A stretch of 64,000 nucleotides of DNA, from NCBI RefSeq assembly GCF_000010985.1, contig NC_013939.1, forward strand, positions 1,083,501-1,147,500, given 5' to 3'. Position 1 is the first letter of the stretch; each line of letters opens with the position of its first letter. The notes under the pieces are model-generated. The model worked only from the letters and a program-made list of their open reading frames with translations, was not told where the DNA came from and did no database searches. Positions 8,692 through 18,840 of the stretch are shown here, piece after piece. The stretch comes from Deferribacter desulfuricans SSM1 (lineage in GTDB: Bacteria > Chrysiogenota > Deferribacteres > Deferribacterales > Deferribacteraceae). The position numbers and the translations under genes were made by a program.

Positions 8692-9842
8692 TTAAACCTC
8701 ACGATATTATGAAAGAGTGTGTTCAGTTGGCTTTGCTCGGTAAAGGTTATACCAAAACTAACCCTATAGTTGGTGCGATAATTGTAAAGGATGGTAAAAT
8801 TATCGGACGTGGTTATCACGAGGAGTACGGAAAATCCCATGCAGAAATAAATGCTATGAATGATGCTGTAGAACCTTTGGAGGGTGCTGATTTATATGTT
8901 ACTCTTGAGCCTTGTTCAATACATGGGAAAACGCCACCTTGTGTAGATGCAATTATAGAGAATAAAATAAAAAGGGTTTTTATAGGTGTTGTTGATCCAA
9001 ATCCAAAGATTGCTGGACAAGGTATAATCAAACTTATAGAAGCTGGAGTAGAAGTTTTCGTTGGATTTGATGAAGAATTGTGTGCATCTATAATTGAAGA
9101 CTTTACAAAGGGTGTTTTAAACCAAGAACCTTATTACACTTTAAAACTTGCTCAATCCTTAGATGGTAAAATTGCGACTAAAACCGGAGATTCTAAATGG
9201 ATAACATCTGAATCATCAAGGGTATATGTCCATTATATAAGAAGTGTTTCAGATGCAATACTTGTTGGAGTAAATACTGTTAATAGAGATAATCCAAGAT
9301 TGGATGTTAGACTGATTAAAGCTGAAGTTAATCCTTATAAAGTAGTTTTAGATCCTTTTTTTGAGATTGATACCAACAGTTTTTTATGCAAAAATTATTC
9401 TAATAAGTTAATATTATTTGTTAAAGATATTAAAAGTAAAGAAAAATATGATAAATTAATTTCAGAAGGTGTTGAGATTGTAAAAGATGAATCAATAGGT
9501 GAGTTGTTTGATTTAAATTTTATATCAAAGTATTTATATTCAAAAAATATTTTAAACGTTTTAATAGAAGGTGGGAGTGAAACTGCTGGTAGATTTATTG
9601 ATGCTGGAAAAGTTGACAAAGTTTTATTTTTTATTGCACCTAAAATCATTGGAGGAAGAGATGCAGTTTCTTCTATAAAAGGGGATGGTGTGGAAAAGAT
9701 TCAGGATGCTATAGAAGTGAAGATGGCTGAAGTTAAACATTTTGATAATGATATTTTGATAAGTGGAAAAATTAAGGATTATACTGAATATGTAATAAAA
9801 TTAACTGATAAGGTTAGAAATAGATGTTTACTGGGATTGTAG
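8688..9842 (+). CDS. ribD: bifunctional riboflavin biosynthesis deaminase/reductase RibD
   Basis: 384 residues. The N-terminal deaminase has the zinc ligands HAE (near residue 50) and PCSIHGKTPPC (near 80). The C-terminal reductase begins near LAQSLDGKIATKTGDSKWI and has LIEGGSETAGRF near 290. Together they convert diaminohydroxyribosylaminopyrimidine phosphate to the ribitylaminouracil phosphate used for riboflavin. The last 19 bases overlap ribE, so the C-terminus is about 10 residues longer than I would expect. It is the first of four contiguous riboflavin genes, with no FMN riboswitch in front because the start lies inside plsY. Confidence 0.97.
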   Translation: MIKPHDIMKECVQLALLGKGYTKTNPIVGAIIVKDGKIIGRGYHEEYGKSHAEINAMNDAVEPLEGADLYVTLEPCSIHGKTPPCVDAIIENKIKRVFIGVVDPNPKIAGQGIIKLIEAGVEVFVGFDEELCASIIEDFTKGVLNQEPYYTLKLAQSLDGKIATKTGDSKWITSESSRVYVHYIRSVSDAILVGVNTVNRDNPRLDVRLIKAEVNPYKVVLDPFFEIDTNSFLCKNYSNKLILFVKDIKSKEKYDKLISEGVEIVKDESIGELFDLNFISKYLYSKNILNVLIEGGSETAGRFIDAGKVDKVLFFIAPKIIGGRDAVSSIKGDGVEKIQDAIEVKMAEVKHFDNDILISGKIKDYTEYVIKLTDKVRNRCLLGL

Positions 9843-10474
9843 AAGAGACTGGAAAAGTTGTATTTTTTCAGAAAAAGAGTGATTTTGCTAAAATAAAAAT
9901 CAAATGCGATACTGTTTTAGAAAAAACACAGGTAGGTGATTCTATAGCTGTAAATGGTGTATGTTTAACAGTTGTTGATTTAGATGAAAACAGTTTTTCT
10001 GCTGATATATCTTATGAATCCATCGAAAGAAGTACATTTAAATATTGTACTACTGGTTGGGCCGTTAATCTTGAAAGGGCGTTGACGCTGGAAAAAAGAC
10101 TTGGGGGTCATTTGGTTCAAGGTCATGTTGATGGGATAGGTAAGATAGTGAAGATAATGGAATATAAAGACGCCTATAAGTTGCAGATTTTATATCCATC
10201 GGAGTTAGATAAATATATAGCTGTAAAAGGCTCAATAACAATAGATGGGATTAGCCTTACTGTAGCCAGTGAAATTGCAGCTAATACAATAGAGGTTGCT
10301 GTTATTCCACATACTTTTATGGTTACCAATTTAAAAGATAAAAAGAGTGGTGATTATGTAAATATAGAAGTGGATGTAATAGCAAGATATTTGGAGAAGT
10401 TGTTGAAAAAAGAGAAAGATACTTCTAAATTATATGAAGATATACAAAATTTAATGTCACTGGAGGATTATTAA
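9824..10474 (+). CDS. ribE: riboflavin synthase alpha chain
   Basis: 216 residues made of two lumazine-binding barrels. The first opens with the hallmark [10 protein letters not shown] and contains VNGVCLTVV. The second contains [13 protein letters not shown] and IDGISLTVA. The enzyme disproportionates two 6,7-dimethyl-8-ribityllumazine molecules to riboflavin and a pyrimidinedione. The start lies inside the end of ribD and the stop overlaps the ribBA start (TAATG), so the three are translationally linked. Confidence 0.97.
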   Translation: MFTGIVEETGKVVFFQKKSDFAKIKIKCDTVLEKTQVGDSIAVNGVCLTVVDLDENSFSADISYESIERSTFKYCTTGWAVNLERALTLEKRLGGHLVQGHVDGIGKIVKIMEYKDAYKLQILYPSELDKYIAVKGSITIDGISLTVASEIAANTIEVAVIPHTFMVTNLKDKKSGDYVNIEVDVIARYLEKLLKKEKDTSKLYEDIQNLMSLEDY

Positions 10475-11691
10475 TGGATAAATCAGTTATGGCAACAGTG
10501 GAAGAGGCTATAGAAGAAGTAAAAAAAGGTAAAATGATAATTTTGGTAGATGACGAAGATAGGGAGAATGAGGGTGATTTAGTAATAGCTGCACAGTTTG
10601 CAACACCTGAAGCAATAAATTTTATGGCAAAGTATGGAAGAGGATTAATTTGCCTTGCTTTGACTTCTCAAAGGTGTGATGAGCTTAATTTGCCTCTTAT
10701 GGTGAATGAGAATTCAAATAATACAAAATTTGGTACAGCTTTTACTGTTTCAATTGAAGCTAAAGAAGGTGTGACGACTGGTATCTCTGCATATGATAGG
10801 GCAAGGACTATTCAGGTTGCTATTGATCCAAATACAAAGCCAGAGGATTTGGCAAGGCCTGGACACGTTTTTCCTTTAAGAGCAAGAGATGGTGGGGTAT
10901 TAGTTAGAGCTGGTCAAACAGAGGGTTCAGTTGATTTGATGAAACTTGCAGGGCTGTATCCTGCAGCAGTAATATGTGAAATAATGAATGATGATGGTAC
11001 AATGGCAAGAATGCCTCAACTTATTGAGTTTGCAAAAAATCATGATCTAAAGATTTTGACAGTTGCTGATTTGATAGCTTACAGAATTGAGCATGAATCT
11101 TTAATTGAAGAGGCTGCTATTGCTCATTTGCCAACTATTTTTGGAGATTTTGAAATTATGGGTTTTAGAAATAAAATTGATGGGCAAGAAGCTGTTGCTC
11201 TAATTAAGGGTGATGTGAAGACTGATGATCCTGTTTTAGTTAGAGTTCATTCGCAGTGTCTAACAGGTGATGTTTTTGGTTCTTTGAGATGTGATTGTAG
11301 AGATCAGCTACATAAAGCACTTGAAATGATTTCAAATGAAGGTAGAGGTGTTTTGCTTTATATGTTTCAAGAAGGCAGAGGGATAGGTTTGTTAAATAAA
11401 ATTAAAGCCTATCATTTGCAGGAGCAGGGGCTTGATACTGTGGAAGCAAACCTTCATCTTGGGTTTAAAGATGATTTGAGAGATTATGGTTTTGGAGCAC
11501 AAATTTTAAGGTTTTTAGGGGTAAAAAAGTTAAAACTTATGACAAACAATCCAAAAAAAATAAGATGTTTATCCGGTTATGGACTTGAAGTTGTTGAAAG
11601 AGTACCGATTGTTTGTGGATTGAGACCAGAAAATGAGAAATATTTAAAAACTAAAAAGGAAAAGATGGGACACGATTTAGATATAAAATAA
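10474..11691 (+). CDS. ribBA: 3,4-dihydroxy-2-butanone 4-phosphate synthase / GTP cyclohydrolase II
   Basis: 405 residues with two domains. The N-terminal RibB part (1-200) has [16 protein letters not shown] and [16 protein letters not shown], and supplies the four-carbon unit. The C-terminal RibA part (~205-400) has the zinc site in [19 protein letters not shown] and the GTP-binding stretch FQEGRGIGL. Key residues of both domains are present, so the protein is likely bifunctional. GGAGG precedes the start. It stands between ribE and ribH. Confidence 0.98.
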   Translation: MDKSVMATVEEAIEEVKKGKMIILVDDEDRENEGDLVIAAQFATPEAINFMAKYGRGLICLALTSQRCDELNLPLMVNENSNNTKFGTAFTVSIEAKEGVTTGISAYDRARTIQVAIDPNTKPEDLARPGHVFPLRARDGGVLVRAGQTEGSVDLMKLAGLYPAAVICEIMNDDGTMARMPQLIEFAKNHDLKILTVADLIAYRIEHESLIEEAAIAHLPTIFGDFEIMGFRNKIDGQEAVALIKGDVKTDDPVLVRVHSQCLTGDVFGSLRCDCRDQLHKALEMISNEGRGVLLYMFQEGRGIGLLNKIKAYHLQEQGLDTVEANLHLGFKDDLRDYGFGAQILRFLGVKKLKLMTNNPKKIRCLSGYGLEVVERVPIVCGLRPENEKYLKTKKEKMGHDLDIK

Positions 11692-11704
11692 TCTGGAGGA
11701 TTAG

Positions 11705-12172
11705 ATGAATGTAAAAATTTATGAAGGTAAATATGATGGTACTGGTTTAAAATTTGCTATTGTAGCTTCTAGGTTTAACGATTTTATAGTTAAAAGTCTT
11801 GTTGCAGGTGCAGTAGACGCATTAGTTAGACATAATGTAAAAGAGGAAGATATTGTAGTATTTAAAACACCTGGTGCTTTTGAAATACCTTTGTTAGCGA
11901 AAAAAGTTGCTAAAACTAAGAAATTTGATGCTGTGATAGCTTTAGGTGCGGTTATCAGAGGTGGAACTCCACATTTTGATTATGTGGCAAGTGAAGTGGC
12001 AAAAGGGGTTGCGAAAGCTGCTTATGATACTGAGGTTCCTGTTATTTTTGGTGTTTTAACAACAGATACTATTGAACAGGCAATAGAGAGGGCTGGTACA
12101 AAGGCAGGTAATAAAGGTGCTGAAGCTGCTCTTTCCGCTTTAGAAATTGTAAATATTGAAAAGATGATTTAA
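11705..12172 (+). CDS. ribH: 6,7-dimethyl-8-ribityllumazine synthase
   Basis: 155 residues, typical of the family. The sequence shows [14 protein letters not shown], the phosphate-binding turn in [27 protein letters not shown] and [16 protein letters not shown]. It condenses ribitylaminouracil with dihydroxybutanone phosphate and usually forms 60-mer or pentameric shells. GGAGG lies 6 bases before the start. It completes the riboflavin cluster ribD-ribE-ribBA-ribH, and nusB follows as in many bacteria. Confidence 0.98.
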   Translation: MNVKIYEGKYDGTGLKFAIVASRFNDFIVKSLVAGAVDALVRHNVKEEDIVVFKTPGAFEIPLLAKKVAKTKKFDAVIALGAVIRGGTPHFDYVASEVAKGVAKAAYDTEVPVIFGVLTTDTIEQAIERAGTKAGNKGAEAALSALEIVNIEKMI

Positions 12173-12178
12173 TATGTT

Positions 12179-12598
12179 ATGAAATTGAAAAGTATTGCTA
12201 GAGAAAAGGCTTTTAAAATGTTATATCAGGCTGAAATGACTAATTTTAAGCCTGATCGTTTAATTAAGCAGTTTTGGGAATTAGATGAAGAGAAAAATGA
12301 AAAGGTAAAATTGCTTGCAAATAAACTGTTTAGACTTGTCATAGATAAAAAAGGTTATGCTGATGATATAATTTCTAAGTATTTAAAAGAAGGGTGGACA
12401 TTTGAGAGATTGACTGAAACCGTAAAAAATACGCTGAGATTAGGTATTGCAGAATTGTTTAATACTGAGACTCCAGTTTATGCCATACTTGATGAGTATA
12501 CAACATTGGCTAAAAAGTATGAAGATGAAAAAGCTGCTTCATTTGTGAATGGAGTTTTAGAAAAAATACGTAAAGATTTTAATATAGAAAGAGGATAA
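12179..12598 (+). CDS. nusB: transcription antitermination factor NusB
   Basis: 139 residues, all helical. The arginine-rich beginning (SIAREKAFKMLYQAEMT) binds boxA RNA with NusE, and the end has the family pattern TPVYAILDEYTTLAKKY with SFVNGVLEKIRK. NusB takes part in antitermination of rRNA operons. The ribH-nusB order is common. No good ribosome-binding site is visible, so translation may be coupled to ribH, which ends six bases before. The stop overlaps the next start (TAATG). Confidence 0.96.
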   Translation: MKLKSIAREKAFKMLYQAEMTNFKPDRLIKQFWELDEEKNEKVKLLANKLFRLVIDKKGYADDIISKYLKEGWTFERLTETVKNTLRLGIAELFNTETPVYAILDEYTTLAKKYEDEKAASFVNGVLEKIRKDFNIERG

Positions 12599-12972
12599 TG
12601 AATAAATTTGTCTGTTCTTTCGATGGTACAGAGATTTTTCCTGTGTTTATAGACTTTAATTTTGAAGATTTTAAATGTAGAGGATTATCGCTTTTACTGG
12701 ATTTTTTTTATAAAGGGAGATTGACTGATTTAATTAACAGTTTTAATGAATTGAAGCAGCCAATATTTATAAAAAAAGATTTTTTTTTATTTAAATCAGG
12801 TTTTTTTTTGTATGATTTTAGATTTATTAAAAACGATATTGATCAATTTGTTAATTTCATAAATAACTTAGGTTTAACTTCAATTTTTATTGAAAAATCC
12901 TCTTTATTAAAAGATAGTGACTATGATATATTATCAAAAAGAGTGGACTTAACATTTTTGGAGATCAAATGA
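12598..12972 (+). CDS. hypothetical protein, 124 residues
   Basis: I do not recognise this protein. It is rich in phenylalanine, lysine and aspartate and has no signal peptide, membrane segment or cysteine cluster (one cysteine near the start, one at about residue 29). Both ends overlap neighbours (TAATG with nusB, ATGA with the DUF4911 gene), so it is very probably a true gene of the operon. The mix of short hydrophobic strands and helices (FINNLGLTSIFIEKSS) suggests a small alpha/beta fold. Poor conservation in other groups is likely but untested. Confidence 0.6.
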   Translation: MNKFVCSFDGTEIFPVFIDFNFEDFKCRGLSLLLDFFYKGRLTDLINSFNELKQPIFIKKDFFLFKSGFFLYDFRFIKNDIDQFVNFINNLGLTSIFIEKSSLLKDSDYDILSKRVDLTFLEIK

Positions 12973-13223
12973 CCGACTTGTATTCTGTTCGTATTAAATT
13001 TACAACAGATAAAAAGAATATTATTTATATTAACAGTATCATGGACTCTTATGAGGGGTTAGGTATAGTTAGAACTATAGATAAAAAAGAGGGTAAAGTT
13101 GTTGTATATTCAACAAACGGTTTATATAAATATGCTATGGAAGTTTTAGACGCATTAAAAAGTGAAGGAGTAAAGATTGAAAATTTGACAATAGAAGAAA
13201 GTGAGAGTGTAGATGAATGGTAA
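12969..13223 (+). CDS. DUF4911 family small protein
   Basis: 84 residues. The arrangement of strand, helix (INSIMDSYEGLGIVRTID) and strand (GKVVVYSTNG), then a helix (YAMEVLDALKSEG), fits my recollection of DUF4911, a small alpha/beta family often next to tldD or riboflavin genes in Deltaproteobacteria. The function is unknown. The start overlaps the previous stop (ATGA) and the 3' end overlaps tldD by 11 bases, which carries that gene's ribosome-binding region. Confidence 0.7.
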   Translation: MTDLYSVRIKFTTDKKNIIYINSIMDSYEGLGIVRTIDKKEGKVVVYSTNGLYKYAMEVLDALKSEGVKIENLTIEESESVDEW

Positions 13224-14577
13224 AAGTTTTTTTTATGATATCTTAGAGGATTTGTATAAGTTTTCAGATTATGCTGATATCTATATTGAAAATACTGTTT
13301 ATGATACGATAGTTTTTGAAAGTGGGAAATTAGATCGTTTTGAAAAAATAAAGGATTCAGGTATAGGCTTACGTATAATCAAAAATTATAAAACTTATTA
13401 TGCCTATACAACAAGCTTCGACATCAAAGATATTCAAGAATGTGTGGAAAATTTGTGTGAAATGTCAGAGTCTTCAGAGAAAAATGACATATTTTCAATT
13501 GAGAAAACAGTTAGCTATGAATATGAAAAATCTAACAAAACCTATAATTTAACGTCAAAAATTGACAAGATAAAAAACGTAGATTCTATTGCTTGGGGAT
13601 CGAAATTTACAAAGCAGGTTTCCACAAATTTTAAAGAAACCAAGAAGAATATAAGAATTATAACCAGTGATGGAAATGACTTATCACAAGAATTAAATTA
13701 TGTAACTCTTTTTTGCACAGTTATATGTGAAAAGGATGGAGTTTTACAAACCGGGTATGAGTCTATTGGTGGCCTTTACTCTTTTGATAAACTTCTTGAA
13801 GAAAGGGTTGAAATTGTAAGTAAAAATGCGTTGAAAAGAGCCTTGCAAAATCTAGAAGCTGATTATGCACCTGCGGGTGAAATGTGTGTGATTTTATCCA
13901 GCAATGCTGGTGGGACGATGGTTCATGAAGCTGTTGGTCATGGTTTAGAAGCAGATCTTGCTACTAATGGGCTAAGTGTTTATCAAAATAAGATCGGAGA
14001 AAAAGTAGCGTCAGAGAAGATTACAGTTATAGATGATGCAACCTTGGATGGAAAAAGAGGGAGTTTTTATTTTGATGATGAAGGAGTTGAAGCTCAGAGA
14101 ACAGTACTGATTGAAAATGGGGTTTTAAAAAACTATATGTATGATAGATTATATGCAATGAAAAATAATTGCCAAAGTACTGGAAATGGTAGAAGACAAT
14201 CTTACAGATACAAACCAATTGTTAGAATGACTAATACCTTAATAGCTCCAGGAAATGATAACCCTGATGATATTATTAGTTCAGTTGATGAAGGTTTGTT
14301 TGTTGTTAAAATGGGTGGTGGGCAGGTAAACACTGTAAATGGTGATTTTGTTTTTGAAGTAAACGAAGGGTATTTGATAAAAAATGGTAAAATACAGAAT
14401 CCTGTAAAAAATGCCACACTGATCGGTAATGGTCCAAAAATTATGATGGAAATAGATATGGTTGGGAATGATCTTGGTTTTGGAATAGGTACATGTGGTA
14501 AAGATGGACAGGGAGTGCCAGTGAGTGATGCTCAACCAACATTGAGAATTCCTAAAATAACTGTAGGTGGTAAATAA
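13213..14577 (+). CDS. tldD: metalloprotease TldD
   Basis: 454 residues. The zinc site HEAVGH is at residues 238-243, within GGTMVHEAVGHGLEADLA. Other conserved segments are IDDATLDGKRGSFYFDDEG and NGRRQSYRYKPIVRMTNT. TldD pairs with TldE (PmbA) to form a heterodimeric protease known from microcin maturation and antitoxin degradation. The likely partner gene lies 11 kb away at 25,793, not beside it. The gene overlaps the DUF4911 gene by 11 bases and the YhaM-like gene by 1. Confidence 0.96.
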   Translation: MNGKSFFYDILEDLYKFSDYADIYIENTVYDTIVFESGKLDRFEKIKDSGIGLRIIKNYKTYYAYTTSFDIKDIQECVENLCEMSESSEKNDIFSIEKTVSYEYEKSNKTYNLTSKIDKIKNVDSIAWGSKFTKQVSTNFKETKKNIRIITSDGNDLSQELNYVTLFCTVICEKDGVLQTGYESIGGLYSFDKLLEERVEIVSKNALKRALQNLEADYAPAGEMCVILSSNAGGTMVHEAVGHGLEADLATNGLSVYQNKIGEKVASEKITVIDDATLDGKRGSFYFDDEGVEAQRTVLIENGVLKNYMYDRLYAMKNNCQSTGNGRRQSYRYKPIVRMTNTLIAPGNDNPDDIISSVDEGLFVVKMGGGQVNTVNGDFVFEVNEGYLIKNGKIQNPVKNATLIGNGPKIMMEIDMVGNDLGFGIGTCGKDGQGVPVSDAQPTLRIPKITVGGK

Positions 14578-15503
14578 TGGATTTAAGAATTAAAGGTAGT
14601 AAGTATTTAATATTTGAAATAAACAAAAGTGTTACTAAAGATAACAGACCTTATATCAAAGTTATTTTGATGGATAAGGATGGAAATACATTTAATGGTA
14701 TAATGTTTGATAGTAATAAACTAAAATTTGATCCAGAAAAAGGTCATATTGTTGAAGTGATTGCAAATATTCAGCATTACAACGGTCAACCACAGTTTAA
14801 GATTTTGGATATGTCATTGGTTGAAGGTGAAAATCGTTTTGATTTTTTCCCAAAAACAGAAAACGATGTTGATAAAATGTTAATTGAGATGAAAAATCTA
14901 ATATTTCAAAATATCAATAATAGATATCTTGTTGAACTTTTAAATAAATTTTTTAATGACAAAGAGATAATAGAAAAATTTAAAGTTATCCCTGCAGCTA
15001 AAAATGTTCATCATGCTTATATTGGTGGTTTATTGGAGCATACATTTTCGGTTGTAAAATTAGCTTTGATATTATCAGACTATTACTCCCAAGACATTGA
15101 TAAAGAACTCCTTGTAGTAGGTGCTCTATTTCATGATATTGGAAAACTTTTTGAGCTCACAATTGATGAAAGTTTTGATTATACAGAAGATGGTAAGCTT
15201 TTAGGGCATTTGCTCTTAGGTATAGATTTGATAAATAAATATATCAGCCAAATTGATGGGTTTCCAAGTAGGTTAAAAAGTTTAATAAATCATATGATTG
15301 CTTCACATCATGGTATCTTAGAGTATGGTTCACCTAAAAAACCAAAAACGAAAGAGGCATTGTTGCTACATTATATAGATGATATGGATGCTAAACTTAA
15401 TACGTTTAAGTCTTTATTAGAAAAAGAAAAAGTTGATGAAGGATGGACTAGCTATGACAGGCTATTAGAAAGACAGATATTTAATCATAATTCCAATTAT
15501 TAG
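14577..15503 (+). CDS. YhaM-type 3'-5' exoribonuclease (OB fold plus HD domain)
   Basis: 308 residues. An N-terminal OB fold (residues ~1-90, with MDKDGNTFNGIMFD) is followed by an HD phosphohydrolase domain: HHAYIGGLLEHTFSV, then ALFHDIGK with H186-D187, and HHGILEYGSPKKPKTKEALL. This layout is that of YhaM/CBF1, a metal-dependent 3'-5' exonuclease of RNA and single-stranded DNA. It overlaps tldD by one base (TAATG) and ends 29 bases before the uracil permease gene. Confidence 0.88.
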   Translation: MDLRIKGSKYLIFEINKSVTKDNRPYIKVILMDKDGNTFNGIMFDSNKLKFDPEKGHIVEVIANIQHYNGQPQFKILDMSLVEGENRFDFFPKTENDVDKMLIEMKNLIFQNINNRYLVELLNKFFNDKEIIEKFKVIPAAKNVHHAYIGGLLEHTFSVVKLALILSDYYSQDIDKELLVVGALFHDIGKLFELTIDESFDYTEDGKLLGHLLLGIDLINKYISQIDGFPSRLKSLINHMIASHHGILEYGSPKKPKTKEALLLHYIDDMDAKLNTFKSLLEKEKVDEGWTSYDRLLERQIFNHNSNY

Positions 15504-15532
15504 GTATACATAAAAAATTACAAGGAGGAATG

Positions 15533-17397
<1,865 letters not shown>

Positions 17398-17399
17398 AT

Positions 17400-18050
17400 A
17401 TGAAAAGATTTAGACTTTTTTTAAGAAATACGTTCATTGCTGGAATTTTTACTGTATTACCCATTGTAATTACATATTTTTTCCTAAGTTTTGTGTTTGA
17501 TAAATTTAGTGGCTTTTTGATCCCCTATCTTAAGATAGGGGTCCGTTATTTACCCTCTAATATACATGTTCCTGTTTCATCGTTACGATTTATTTCTTTT
17601 ATTTTGATGATATTGATTATTTTCTTTGTGGGGTTGTTTACGAGAAATTATGTTGGGAAAAAGTTTTTAACATTGTTAGATAAGACATTGAGAAATATAC
17701 CATTTGTGAAAACAATTTATATTTCAACAAAACAGATTATTGAAGCATTTCAAACCTCAAAAGGGGCAAATTTTAAGAAAGTCGTTATGATTGAGTATCC
17801 AAGACGAGGTATTTATAGTATCGGATTTGTTACGAAGGATACTTCTGAGTTTTTTAATAGTAAAATTGGTGAAGTATGTTATAATATTTTTATACCCACA
17901 ACCCCAAATCCAACATCAGGATTTATTTTAATAGTTCCTAAAAAAGATGTATATGAGCTTGATATGTCTGTAGAGGAGGGGATAAAGTTTGTTATTTCTG
18001 CTGGCCTTGTGACTCCAGATATGCTAAAACAAAAAGATGGAGATGAATAA
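17400..18050 (+). CDS. DUF502 family membrane protein
   Basis: 216 residues with two transmembrane segments (about 10-32 and 60-82) followed by a soluble domain. The segments IPFVKTIYISTKQIIEAF, VVMIEYPRRGIYSIGFVT and PTTPNPTSGFILIVPKKDV are the DUF502 pattern. The family is widespread in bacteria and plants (COV/LCV proteins) but has no firm biochemical role. It lies 2 bases after upp and overlaps aroE by 14 bases. A perfect 20-bp palindrome sits in its coding sequence and is listed separately. Confidence 0.9.
   Translation: MKRFRLFLRNTFIAGIFTVLPIVITYFFLSFVFDKFSGFLIPYLKIGVRYLPSNIHVPVSSLRFISFILMILIIFFVGLFTRNYVGKKFLTLLDKTLRNIPFVKTIYISTKQIIEAFQTSKGANFKKVVMIEYPRRGIYSIGFVTKDTSEFFNSKIGEVCYNIFIPTTPNPTSGFILIVPKKDVYELDMSVEEGIKFVISAGLVTPDMLKQKDGDE
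17522..17541. repeat. perfect 20-bp palindrome inside the DUF502 gene
   Basis: Arms CCCCTATC and GATAGGGG flank a central TTAA, so the whole 20 bases equal their own reverse complement. As RNA it would form an 8-bp stem with a 4-base loop. The arms are markedly G+C-rich for this AT-rich genome. The bases encode part of the predicted loop between the two membrane segments. It could be chance, a binding site, or a structure in the mRNA. Confidence 0.6.
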
Positions 18051-18840
18051 TTATTGTTTAATAGGTAATCCGGTTAAACATTCTTTATCACCAATAATTC
18101 ATAATTTCTTTATATTTAATTCCAAAATTAATGCGGGTTATGTAGCTTTTGAGGTTGATGAAAGAGATTTTGAAAATTTTGTTAAATTTTTACGTTTAAA
18201 TTTTGATGGTTTTAATATTACTTTACCTTATAAGCAGAAAATTTTTAAATATTTAGATGAAGTAGATGATGTTGCTTATGAAATTGGTGCTGTAAATTGT
18301 GTAAAAGTATCTGACGGGAAACTAACAGGTTTTAATACAGATTATTATGGCATAGTAAAAACTTTTGAACTGTTTAATGTGGATTTGTTTGATAAAGAAA
18401 TAGTTGTTGTTGGTTGTGGAGGAGCTGCTAGACCTCTTTTTTATTATCTAAAAGGGAAACCTTATAAGAATTTAATTATATTAAATAGGACTGTTGAAAA
18501 AGCTGAAAAAGTTGCATCTGAATTTGAATTGGAAAAGGTTAAAATAATTTCATTATCACATTTGGAAATAATAAATAATTGTGATATAATTATTAATGCA
18601 AGTTCCATAGGATTGGATAATGGGGTTTTTATGAATTTAAAATTATCTGTAAACGATTTTGCTTTTGATATGCAATATAAGTTAAATGGTTTAACGCCTT
18701 TTCTTAAAGAGGTTGAAGTAGATAAAAAAAGTGATGGGATTTATATGCTAATTTTGCAAGCAATTAAATCCTTTGAAATTTGGAATAATAAGAGTTATAA
18801 TTTTGATATAAAAAAAATAATAAAACATATAGAGGGATAA
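18037..18840 (+). CDS. aroE: shikimate dehydrogenase
   Basis: 267 residues. The substrate-binding half has GNPVKHSLSPIIHN and ITLPYKQ with the catalytic lysine. The NADP-binding half has VVGCGGAARPLFYYL and NASSIGL. AroE reduces 3-dehydroshikimate to shikimate in the chorismate pathway. A second ATG at 18,043 would give a start at NNYCLIGN. The gene is overlapped by the DUF502 gene by 14 bases and ends one base before pilB. Confidence 0.94.
   Translation: MEMNNYCLIGNPVKHSLSPIIHNFFIFNSKINAGYVAFEVDERDFENFVKFLRLNFDGFNITLPYKQKIFKYLDEVDDVAYEIGAVNCVKVSDGKLTGFNTDYYGIVKTFELFNVDLFDKEIVVVGCGGAARPLFYYLKGKPYKNLIILNRTVEKAEKVASEFELEKVKIISLSHLEIINNCDIIINASSIGLDNGVFMNLKLSVNDFAFDMQYKLNGLTPFLKEVEVDKKSDGIYMLILQAIKSFEIWNNKSYNFDIKKIIKHIEG

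Noticed and set aside
8500-8700. FMN riboswitch before the riboflavin genes
   Set aside because: ribD begins inside plsY, leaving no leader for the aptamer, and no RFN-like conserved sequence is present.
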